NCBI RefSeq assembly: GCF_012849055.1
Contig: NZ_CP051677.1
Coordinates: forward strand, 3,549,001 to 3,613,000
Source: Spirosoma rhododendri
GTDB taxonomy: Bacteria > Bacteroidota > Bacteroidia > Cytophagales > Spirosomataceae
Length of the DNA: 64,000 bases
Direction: 5' to 3'
A program made the translations under genes and the position numbers. Of the stretch, positions 41,657 through 49,292 are shown piece by piece (the stretch's first letter is position 1; the number at the start of each line of letters is the position of its first letter). The notes under the pieces were generated by a model. That model did not search any database and was not told the origin of the DNA. It saw only the letters and a list, made by a program, of their open reading frames with translations.

Positions 41657-43747
41657 ATGCCTGCAACGCTGCCTGACCCCTACGTATACAGCCCCGACAA
41701 TTGGCTGGCGGTACCCGATCTGACCACAAACCAGGTCCGCTACTGGCCCATGCCCTGCCATAAGGTAACGCACCAGCTGGTGAGCGAGGAACTTGCCAAC
41801 TACCTGCTGCGCACGGTACCGGGCGCTTTCAATGATCTGCTCGATGAGCTGCCCGATGGCGTGCGCGACGACGGCGATCGGCAGCCCACCACCCTGAATC
41901 TGCTGGCTGGTACCAATAACATAATCAGCCGGTATATCTGCACGGGCGGTTACACCCAGCCTAAATTCTGGCGCGCGAGTCAGGCGCTGGCCGTGGCTGT
42001 CATCAATCCCGCCCTGCTGGCCGATAATGACGGCGGTACCATCTCGCTGGAACGGCTCGAAGTACTGGGTCTCGATGATCTGCTGATGCTACTCATCAGC
42101 CAGGCTAAACCCGCGACAATATTGGCGTTGTGCAGCCGGTTGAGTAGCGCGGGTTGCGGCTCGCAGCCCGCCATTGAAGTCGCCAGCTACCTGGTAGCTG
42201 ACCTGCTGGAGCCAATCGTGCCCCCATCCGGGACTACGACGCCCACGCCCACGCCCACCCCAACGCCCACCCCGACGCCCACTGTGCCCAGTAAGCCGAC
42301 ACTGGTACTGCGTGTAGAGGTCAACAACTGCGATAAGGTAGCGGGCTGGATCATTGACACATCCAATCCGAAAGTGGCCCAGTCGGTCGACATTTTTGTG
42401 AATGATAAGCTGGTCGCCACCGTCACGGCCAGCAAACTGCGCGATGACGTAGCCAAGACCTTTTCAGGCGACGTAAACAGCCTGTACGGCTTTGAGTGGA
42501 TAAAGCCGGCCAGCCTGCGGGATGGCTCTTCGCATAAGACCCGCGTCTTTGGCCGCGATAACGCTGTCGAGGCTGAATACGCCGGGTCGACCATCAGTGG
42601 CCCCTGCGGTACGGCGCCCAGTGAACCGACGCCCGCGCCGGTACGTGTGATTCAGTACCGCATCGATGGGCCATTCTCCATCCCTGAGCAGGGAGGAGAT
42701 AAGCTGTTCTGGGTGACCGAGCGGCTCAGTTATCCCGATAAGGCCGAGCGCCGACGTACCGCCGTCAGCAATTTCCGGCTCAAAGAAAACGATGTGCCCT
42801 CGCTGGTGCTGACGCCCACCGCCAATTCGGCGGAAGTCATTCTCAACCTGAGCAGTATCGACAAGACAGTTCGCAAAACACTGGTCGCTGAATTTCCCGA
42901 AGGCGGTTCGGCCGAAATGACGATCGAACTGGTCGACACGAGCTGTCACCGCCCATCGGGTCAGGATTACAAGCCACTTCTGGTGTGGAATGCCGTGCCA
43001 GCCGGGGGCGGCAATGCCCGCACCTTCGATACGCTCGACGATGCCAACAATACGCTCGGCAAGCATTTCGATGATAGCAGCCCACTGAAGCTCGACGGCT
43101 CAACCTTTGCCGCCGAAATGGCCAACTACAATGTGGGTACCGACGTGTACCTGTACTGGTCACCAGGTGTTGACTCTTGCGCCCGCGTGTCCGACCGAAT
43201 CTATTATGTGCTCAACGGCGACTCCAGCAACGGCCAGAAACTGGCCATTCAGGTGGTGGCCGGCAAGATTGCCGCTGTTAAACGCTCTGATTACAGCACG
43301 CCTACCGGTGCCCCCCAGCCCCCTAACAGCTCGCTGAGTGCCATTGCCTACGGCTACACCGGGGTAAATGACCAGTACTCGGGGGATCTGCTGGTGTTCG
43401 CCAAAAACGGCACCCAGCCAGCGAACGGTATGGCCGATACCTCAACGGTGCCGACAACCGGCTTCAGCAACGGCAACCAGACGCTGGACGATAACTCCTC
43501 GATGTCGACGATCGACAACTACCTGAACCAAGCCGACGTGGTGCCCCGCTGGGTATCGCTGCTCCAGGCGGCTAAGCAGGCCGGCTACAGCTACGTAGGC
43601 CGGGGTAGTGGTATCGATAACCCCGGCGAAGCTATTCGCTACCGGGTGCGCGGTAACCGGAGCGAGACCGGCTACAAGGAATACACGTTCATCACGCCCA
43701 ACTACGACGTCGCGGTTGGCCTCACCCAACTCTATCCCGCCCCATGA
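41657..43747 (+). CDS. Modular surface or fibre protein with a Thr-Pro hinge
   Basis: The 696-residue protein has an N-terminal domain (~1-190), a hinge of seven to eight Thr-Pro pairs (about 195-212; DNA 42238-42283), a beta-sandwich domain (~215-320; VAGWIIDTSNPKVAQSVDIF), another domain to ~460, and a C-terminal part with Tyr/Gly/Asn-rich sequence (IAYGYTGVNDQYSGDLLVF; YRVRGNRSETGYKEYTFIT). The architecture of rigid hinge plus adhesion-type modules suits a fibre. It overlaps the next gene by four bases. Confidence 0.6.
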   Translation: MPATLPDPYVYSPDNWLAVPDLTTNQVRYWPMPCHKVTHQLVSEELANYLLRTVPGAFNDLLDELPDGVRDDGDRQPTTLNLLAGTNNIISRYICTGGYTQPKFWRASQALAVAVINPALLADNDGGTISLERLEVLGLDDLLMLLISQAKPATILALCSRLSSAGCGSQPAIEVASYLVADLLEPIVPPSGTTTPTPTPTPTPTPTPTVPSKPTLVLRVEVNNCDKVAGWIIDTSNPKVAQSVDIFVNDKLVATVTASKLRDDVAKTFSGDVNSLYGFEWIKPASLRDGSSHKTRVFGRDNAVEAEYAGSTISGPCGTAPSEPTPAPVRVIQYRIDGPFSIPEQGGDKLFWVTERLSYPDKAERRRTAVSNFRLKENDVPSLVLTPTANSAEVILNLSSIDKTVRKTLVAEFPEGGSAEMTIELVDTSCHRPSGQDYKPLLVWNAVPAGGGNARTFDTLDDANNTLGKHFDDSSPLKLDGSTFAAEMANYNVGTDVYLYWSPGVDSCARVSDRIYYVLNGDSSNGQKLAIQVVAGKIAAVKRSDYSTPTGAPQPPNSSLSAIAYGYTGVNDQYSGDLLVFAKNGTQPANGMADTSTVPTTGFSNGNQTLDDNSSMSTIDNYLNQADVVPRWVSLLQAAKQAGYSYVGRGSGIDNPGEAIRYRVRGNRSETGYKEYTFITPNYDVAVGLTQLYPAP

Positions 43748-44946
43748 TCCAGGCAGTCATTCAAAATCAGGCCGCCAAAACGATCGGCTATTTCGGTGTC
43801 GATGACACCAACACTTGTGGAGATAAAGCGGGCCTGTTTCCCGAAAAGCCCACCCCGGCTCAACTGGCTAAGGTGAATACCTTACCAGCTGGACAGTACC
43901 GCTCGCTGTGCGTCCGATCGGCCAGCAAGATCACCGCGCTCTACGTGGCCCGCAACCCCGACGGTGCGCTGTCGTTTTACGCCAGTGGGTCCGGCACTAT
44001 AACGCTGGTGCTGACGGCGCTGGGGGGCGGAGGCTACAACCAGACCAAGGTGATGACTACGGCTGACGGCCCCTACAGCCGCGACGGGCTGTTTACCGGC
44101 TCGCTGGTGTACGGTTCGCTGTTTGGTAATACGGCCGACGCCCAGTACCAGCTGCTGGCCAAAGACGACGCTGGCGGCATTGACGGCTACGTGCTGACGC
44201 TGAACGACTCGACGCCGGCGCAGGCCCTGAAAACGGCCTCGTCCAAACTGACGGCGCTCTACGTCGCCCGCAACAGCGGAGGGTCGCTGTCATTTTACGT
44301 CAGTGGGTCGGGAACGCTCACCCTGACGCTGGCCTGCGTGGATGGCACCTCCACCTACAGCCAGACCAAAGTGATGACGACTGCCGACGGTCCTTACGGC
44401 CGTGACGGGCTGTTTACCGGTACGCTTGCCTATGGCTCCCTGTTTACCAATGTACCCAATGCCCGGTTTGGACTAACGGTTCGCGACGATGCAGGCGGTC
44501 AGGAACAGTTCAGCTTCAGCACGACCGATACCGGGCCGTTTCAGGTACTGAAAGCCGGATCGTCGACGGGTGGTGGCTCGGGTGGTGGCTCGGGTGGTGG
44601 CTCGGGTGGTGGCTCGGGTGGGGTGCCCAGCCCGACTATCAAGGGCAAGATTGACCACATCAGCCCCTCGCGCCGGCCGGATTTGATGCAGATCGTAGTA
44701 ACCGCTTATCAGGAAGCTGACGGTTCATGGTGGCTCAAATTCGACGATAGCGCAACAGGTATCACCGAGAAATTCTACCGGGGTATTGGCGAAGGCTCTT
44801 GGATCACCCTGGCTCAGCTACGGGCACTGCGGGTACCAGCTGGCTACCTGTACGCCATCTCGTGTATGCAGATGTCGTCGCCCGCTGACGACAGCAAAAT
44901 CAATGATCAGACGGCGCACTGCGTCCAATTTATTTACACCAGCTAG
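43744..44946 (+). CDS. Fibre-like protein with a duplicated domain and a Gly-Gly-Gly-Ser linker
   Basis: A 400-residue protein. Two ~100-residue copies follow one another (about 59-160 and 167-272): ITALYVARNPDGALSFYASG / LTALYVARNSGGSLSFYVSG, and both contain QTKVMTTADGPY.RDGLFTG. A (GGGS)n linker (about 276-292) leads to a final domain (IKGKIDHISPSRRPDLMQIV; GSWITLAQLRALRVPAGYLY). The linker is encoded by four perfect 12-bp repeats, so its length can change by slippage. The recent-looking internal duplication and flexible joint fit a receptor-binding appendage. Confidence 0.6.
   Translation: MIQAVIQNQAAKTIGYFGVDDTNTCGDKAGLFPEKPTPAQLAKVNTLPAGQYRSLCVRSASKITALYVARNPDGALSFYASGSGTITLVLTALGGGGYNQTKVMTTADGPYSRDGLFTGSLVYGSLFGNTADAQYQLLAKDDAGGIDGYVLTLNDSTPAQALKTASSKLTALYVARNSGGSLSFYVSGSGTLTLTLACVDGTSTYSQTKVMTTADGPYGRDGLFTGTLAYGSLFTNVPNARFGLTVRDDAGGQEQFSFSTTDTGPFQVLKAGSSTGGGSGGGSGGGSGGGSGGVPSPTIKGKIDHISPSRRPDLMQIVVTAYQEADGSWWLKFDDSATGITEKFYRGIGEGSWITLAQLRALRVPAGYLYAISCMQMSSPADDSKINDQTAHCVQFIYTS
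44569..44616 (+). repeat. Four tandem 12-bp repeats encoding GGGS
   Basis: GGTGGTGGCTCG is repeated four times without a mismatch (44569, 44581, 44593, 44605). Loss or gain of units keeps the frame and changes linker length only. Confidence 0.9.
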
Positions 44947-44948
44947 AC

Positions 44949-46400
44949 ATGGGAGTACCACTAATTAAAGACCGAACCCTGCCCCGTCAGCCCGGAAAAG
45001 AATACGAAGAGGTGCCCCTGGTGACAGATGGCTCGATGAACCTCAATTTCCGCAACGGGGAAACCTATTCGCAGGCACCGACCAACGCCTGCGACTTCCA
45101 CGGCTACATCGACAAGAACATTCACTATATGCTGAATGGGGGCGTCATCACGCCGGCCGGGATGGCGTACATGCGTACGATGTTTATGAAGGATGCCAAC
45201 ATCCAAGACATCAATCCGGGCAAGCCGTTTAACCAGTTTACAAAGGACGAATGTTACGCAGTTGCCGAGTTCCTGTGGGCCAATAAAGGGCCATTTGGTA
45301 TCGTTAGTGGCGAGGCTCAGGAGTCTGGCAGTGACTGGCGTTTCCAAACCGACTACGCTCCTCAGCAGTGTAAGTGGGTGCTGGAAGGGCTCTCTAAGCT
45401 AAAGGAAAAATACGCCCAGTTCATCAACCTCGGCGCGTCGTACGCAGGTCCTACCACGTTCTGGCCTACCAAGTCGAACCTGGCGGCCGTGAGTGATGCG
45501 TGTAGCGACTTCAACAAGCTAAAGCAGTTCCTCACTAGCTACGAATGGGGGTTTGCAAAATACGTGTCGATGGATATGCACCTAACCGGTGCCCTGCCGC
45601 AGGTGAATTTGTACATGGTTCTCAACAACGGCTGGGACCAGTACTGGAAATCCCGGCTAGGGCTGCTCATGATGGGGCAGTTCCTGAAGGGCGTTAACCT
45701 CGACCCACGCGACCAGGGCGGCTTCGGCTGGTGGCGCTGTGCTGCCGGGATCGACCCGTTCACTGAACAATACCAGATCGATTTAGGGAATGGTCTGGTA
45801 GCAAATACAGCCGACTTTAACATTCAGAACCCGCAGTTGCAGTTTGCCACGGCCGCTATGGCCATGCAGACGATCCGGCACGTACTTGGGTGGGATAACC
45901 CCTACGTGTTTGGGATTGACCGCAACAAGATCGCCCGTCCTGACAACACCGGTCGATATAGCCTGTCAGGTTCGACAAACGGGCGAACGCTCATCGACAA
46001 TGGTCGATTCAAACCCGCTCCTCCGCAGAGTGGCGTCGACTACGCATTCCCCAACGTCTATTATGGCCCTAACGATTTAGGTGCACTCGCTGCGAAAATG
46101 CGGTGTCTGAGTACCGATTTCGTTAACGCTTGGCCCGGCCCTGTGAAGTGGCGTCCTGCCGGCACATCGACCTGGAAAACACTCGATCACACCTATTACC
46201 CGAGCAGCTGCTACAACAAGGAGCCCGACGTAAACATGGCGACCGATGGCGTCAATACAGCTGGTGGGAAGCGCGTGGTTACCATCTACGGCGCAGGCCG
46301 GGGCGGTACGATCGAGATCGACCTGGGCGGCTCGAATAACGTGGCCACGATCACCTATCCGGGTGAGGTCTATAAGCAATACGAAATCACGCTAACCTAA
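44949..46400 (+). CDS. Large virion-region protein of unknown family
   Basis: A 483-residue protein rich in Trp, Tyr, Asn and Gly (KCKWVLEGLSKL-like helices; NGWDQYWKSRLGLLMMGQFL; GGFGWWRCAAGIDPFTEQYQ), with a C-terminal strand domain (RGGTIEIDLGGSNNVATITY). The aromatic middle could be a carbohydrate-binding or glycosidase-like fold, but no catalytic motif is recognised. Placed among fibre genes, three bases after the previous stop. Confidence 0.5.
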   Translation: MGVPLIKDRTLPRQPGKEYEEVPLVTDGSMNLNFRNGETYSQAPTNACDFHGYIDKNIHYMLNGGVITPAGMAYMRTMFMKDANIQDINPGKPFNQFTKDECYAVAEFLWANKGPFGIVSGEAQESGSDWRFQTDYAPQQCKWVLEGLSKLKEKYAQFINLGASYAGPTTFWPTKSNLAAVSDACSDFNKLKQFLTSYEWGFAKYVSMDMHLTGALPQVNLYMVLNNGWDQYWKSRLGLLMMGQFLKGVNLDPRDQGGFGWWRCAAGIDPFTEQYQIDLGNGLVANTADFNIQNPQLQFATAAMAMQTIRHVLGWDNPYVFGIDRNKIARPDNTGRYSLSGSTNGRTLIDNGRFKPAPPQSGVDYAFPNVYYGPNDLGALAAKMRCLSTDFVNAWPGPVKWRPAGTSTWKTLDHTYYPSSCYNKEPDVNMATDGVNTAGGKRVVTIYGAGRGGTIEIDLGGSNNVATITYPGEVYKQYEITLT

Positions 46401-46405
46401 TCGCC

Positions 46406-46711
46406 ATGCCACTATTTGCGCTCAAACGCGAACACGAAAAAATCAAGCGGGTCGAAGATCCTGGAAACCCTGAAACGTGGCCTAACGCGCTATACGAAGA
46501 GAACACCCGCTTGCTGGCCGACCGCTACTGGTATGCCGAGCAGGTCACGGCCGACAATCCTGAAACGACCGAAGACGGCACGCCCATCGCCGAAGGCAAT
46601 TACTGCATGTGGTATCGCTGGTCGGACGGTAGCTACCGCCGAACCGAGTCGGAACGTGAGTACTTCGAGAAGACCTACTTCGACGTCGACGAGCTACCTG
46701 ACCAGTCCTGA
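46406..46711 (+). CDS. Small acidic tail-region protein
   Basis: A 101-residue protein rich in Glu, Asp, Trp and Tyr (EENTRLLADRYWYAEQVTAD; EGNYCMWYRWSDGSYRRTES). It starts six bases after the previous stop. The compact length and aromatic content resemble fibre chaperones or small tail-tip proteins, but there is no family match I can name. Confidence 0.5.
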   Translation: MPLFALKREHEKIKRVEDPGNPETWPNALYEENTRLLADRYWYAEQVTADNPETTEDGTPIAEGNYCMWYRWSDGSYRRTESEREYFEKTYFDVDELPDQS

Positions 46712-46746
46712 ACCTTTATTCCATCATTCTTTAACGAGTCAACACC

Positions 46747-47511
46747 GTGGCTACCGAACAGGATACCCGTAACTTAATTACTTCCGAACTCCCCGATCGC
46801 AACGCGGCCGGCTCGACCCGCATCAAAGCAGCCGCCTTGCGAAAGGTGCTGAACTGGATCGTCGACTACATCAAGAGCTACTCCCCCACGTTCTTCAACG
46901 CGCCTAATGGCGACGGGAGCGCCCTTTTTTCGGACAATCAGCCCGGTCTGGGTCTGATGCGCTTTCTGGGCAACAAGATTATTGGTGCCTCGGACTTTGG
47001 GATGATCAACATCAACTTGGCTGGGGATGGCTTCAGCTTCTGGCAGCAGCTGACGGCCACTAAAGACAAACTGCTGATGGCCGTGCGTCGGAATGGCGTC
47101 GCTATCGGTACCGACAATCCGGAAGAGTTATTGCACGTGGCTGGTCGCATCAAAACGTTTGGTTTGGTGGCTATCGGCGGGACGCCCACCGCCAGCCTAC
47201 TCGGTACCGGACTCGGCACAGGGGGGACAGTCAGCATGGGTAGCGGAGCCACTGATCAGGCCGGTATGTTCATCATTACCACGGGCAGCAATCCGGGCGC
47301 GACGCAAATGGCCCGCATCAGCTTTGCCAACAAAGTAGCACGCACACCCACGGCCGTCATGATTTCGGGCTGTAGTACATCGTCTGGAAACCATCTCGGA
47401 AAGCTGGTTCTCTATGCCGAGTCATCGAGCGCCCTGATACTTACGGCGAGCGATGGGTCGATACTGCCCGCCAATTCAACATTGTCCTTCTACTACCAGG
47501 TTATCGTATGA
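46747..47511 (+). CDS. Tail-fibre-like protein (GTG start)
   Basis: GTG 46747 starts VATEQDTRNLITSELPDRNA. The 254-residue protein has an N-terminal helix region, then repeated short beta turns rich in Gly, Thr and Ser (IGTDNPEELLHVAGRIKTFG; LLGTGLGTGGTVSMGSGATD), like fibre shafts; the phrase IGTDNPEELLHVAGRIK is typical of the stalk before an intramolecular chaperone or tip. It ends SFYYQVIV and overlaps the next gene by four bases. Confidence 0.6.
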   Translation: MATEQDTRNLITSELPDRNAAGSTRIKAAALRKVLNWIVDYIKSYSPTFFNAPNGDGSALFSDNQPGLGLMRFLGNKIIGASDFGMININLAGDGFSFWQQLTATKDKLLMAVRRNGVAIGTDNPEELLHVAGRIKTFGLVAIGGTPTASLLGTGLGTGGTVSMGSGATDQAGMFIITTGSNPGATQMARISFANKVARTPTAVMISGCSTSSGNHLGKLVLYAESSSALILTASDGSILPANSTLSFYYQVIV

Positions 47512-47960
47512 AAAATCAGCTTGTTATTCCTATCAGCGACGACCCAATCACGGGACTGCCGCGCCAGGCTTCACTGGAAGCCTTTATTATCCAGTCCGAC
47601 CTGAACATGACCATCCGCGCCCGGATCAGTTACCTGACCCCGGATGGTGGGCCGAAGCTAGCCGCCATTGCGGAAGACGTGAGCCTGTCGCCCTACCAGA
47701 AACAGGTTGCCGCCGAACAGTTTGTCGATCGCATTACCAATCGTCAGACGGGCGGCTCGTTTGTACTGCCGGCGACCGGTCAGATCGTCGACGAGTCGAC
47801 CGCGATGGCCGTTGCCCAGCGCGATTATTTTCAGGCCATTGACCTGGGTGACCTCAAGGCGCTGGGGCTAACGATCAACGATCAGACTACGCTGGCCGAA
47901 CTGATGTATGCCGTACTAGGCATGGAAATCCGTAAGTCCGACGCCCGCAAGGAAATCTAG
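47508..47960 (+). CDS. Small tail-region protein, possible fibre assembly factor
   Basis: A 150-residue protein (IPISDDPITGLPRQASLEAF; AAEQFVDRITNRQTGGSFVL), mixed alpha/beta without signal peptide. It overlaps the fibre-like gene by four bases and ends the operon ahead of late element 5. The pairing suggests a chaperone or adaptor for the fibre, but no motif proves it. Confidence 0.5.
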   Translation: MKNQLVIPISDDPITGLPRQASLEAFIIQSDLNMTIRARISYLTPDGGPKLAAIAEDVSLSPYQKQVAAEQFVDRITNRQTGGSFVLPATGQIVDESTAMAVAQRDYFQAIDLGDLKALGLTINDQTTLAELMYAVLGMEIRKSDARKEI

Positions 47961-47969
47961 TGCTCACGC

Positions 47970-48028
47970 GTCATCACGCCCGTCACGAACCGCCCGATCT
48001 GGACCTACCAGCTTCGGGCGGTTTTTTA
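47970..48028 (+). promoter_or_regulatory. Late element, copy 5, merged with a terminator
   Basis: GTCATCACGCCCGTCACG (47970-47987), then CCAGCTTCGG at the standard offset. Here the spacer forms AACCGCCCG / CGGGCGGTT followed by TTTT, a complete intrinsic terminator for the upstream operon. The next ATG is 53 nt after the first block instead of 34. Confidence 0.6.
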
Positions 48029-48039
48029 TCTCTAACTCT

Positions 48040-48666
48040 ATGAAGCACCTCATTTTGTGGGCGGGCCTGCTGCTCTCGCTCAGCTGCTCAGCGCAAACCA
48101 TTCAGCCCTTCGACATGACCGTGTTCCGGGGCCAGATCAGCGAAAAAACCCTGCTCCTGTTGCTGGCAGACTCCTCCAGGAGTGTGAGCGCAACGGCCTA
48201 CTGGGATCGGTTCGGGCGTATGCTGCCAGCTGATCAGCAGCCCATCCTGATTCGCTCCGCCCGGCCGGGAACCAGCCTGGTCGTTCGGCTGCAAAACACG
48301 CTCAATCTGCCGGCATCTGGTGGGTGGATCGAAATTCGTGTCGGTGGCCAGATCCGGGCCAGCGGCCGGCTGATCGTTACCCAGGTCCGTTCGCCAACGA
48401 CGGCTTCCATCGACGCCCCCAGTGGTGTCGGCGAGGGTACGGTAAAGTTTTGGCGGCTCAGCAACGCCGTCAGCGGACAGGAAATCCGCCACGGCTCAAG
48501 CAGCCGCTTGGTCAGTGCCCAGTTCTTCCGCGACGATACCGGGCAACTAGATCCGCTAATCCGGATCGAGATCATCGACGAGAACCGGATTCGACTCATT
48601 GCCCCGCCCGGCGAAACCGTCAATGGCCAGCTCACGACTATCATCATTCAGAAGCTTACCCAATAA
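48040..48666 (+). CDS. Exported phage protein 1 (signal peptide)
   Basis: A 208-residue protein starting with a clean Sec signal peptide (MKHLILWAGLLLSLSCSAQ; cleavage likely after SAQ or CSA). The mature part is a two-domain beta sandwich (FDMTVFRGQISEKTLLLLLA; RLVSAQFFRDDTGQLDPLIR) without catalytic motifs. It is first of four neighbouring phage genes whose products all carry signal peptides ending in AQ or GQ, the usual host form. It may be secreted to the periplasm or surface; role unknown. Confidence 0.6.
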   Translation: MKHLILWAGLLLSLSCSAQTIQPFDMTVFRGQISEKTLLLLLADSSRSVSATAYWDRFGRMLPADQQPILIRSARPGTSLVVRLQNTLNLPASGGWIEIRVGGQIRASGRLIVTQVRSPTTASIDAPSGVGEGTVKFWRLSNAVSGQEIRHGSSSRLVSAQFFRDDTGQLDPLIRIEIIDENRIRLIAPPGETVNGQLTTIIIQKLTQ

Positions 48667-48696
48667 TCAATCCGTAACAATTAACCATCCATCTCA

Positions 48697-49287
48697 ATGA
48701 AACCATTTCGTGGTTTACTCGCCGGCCTACTGCTGGCAACCGTTTCTCTTTCCGTCCAGGCGCAGACGCAGGTAGCCAAGCGAGACACGGCCGCTACGAC
48801 CCAGGCCAATCGACTCCAGTTGGGAGCCGATGACACGCGTATGGGTCAAAAAGGATCTACGGGCAACTTCCGGGGCTTCGCTTTCAAAGACGAAGTTGTT
48901 GCTGCCCAGGGGTCGGCCGTGCAGACGGTCAATAACAAAACGCCAACGGCGGGCAACATCAATATTTCTGCCACTGATGTCGGCCTGGGTAACGTCAGTA
49001 ATACCTCCGACGCTAACAAGCCAGTTTCAACGGCTCAGCAGCAGGCGTTCGATCTGAAGGCCAATCAGGCCACATCGGTTTACAGTGACGCGGTGGCCAG
49101 CTATTCTGCCCTTTCCAGCTACACAGTGCCCAACGGGAAAGCCTACCTGATCACGGTGCGAAGCGATGAACGCTACAAGAAGAGGGATGGCAGTAACTCG
49201 ATCAATACGCTGTACTGGAAATCGGTCTCCAGCGACGGCTCGACGACGACTCTGTATAAAGTCACCTTTATCGACGAGTCGAATTGA
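48697..49287 (+). CDS. Exported tail-fibre-repeat protein (signal peptide)
   Basis: The first ~23 residues (MKPFRGLLAGLLLATVSLSV then QAQ) form a signal peptide. The middle has the classic fibre repeat VNNKTPTAGNINISATDVGL followed by GNVSNTSDANKPVSTAQQQA, known from phage tail-fibre shafts. The C-terminal ~70 residues (YTVPNGKAYLITVRSDERYK) form a small beta domain. A fibre repeat behind a Sec signal is unusual, since virion proteins normally assemble in the cytoplasm. It overlaps the next frame closely. Confidence 0.65.
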   Translation: MKPFRGLLAGLLLATVSLSVQAQTQVAKRDTAATTQANRLQLGADDTRMGQKGSTGNFRGFAFKDEVVAAQGSAVQTVNNKTPTAGNINISATDVGLGNVSNTSDANKPVSTAQQQAFDLKANQATSVYSDAVASYSALSSYTVPNGKAYLITVRSDERYKKRDGSNSINTLYWKSVSSDGSTTTLYKVTFIDESN

Positions 49288-49292
49288 TCCGG

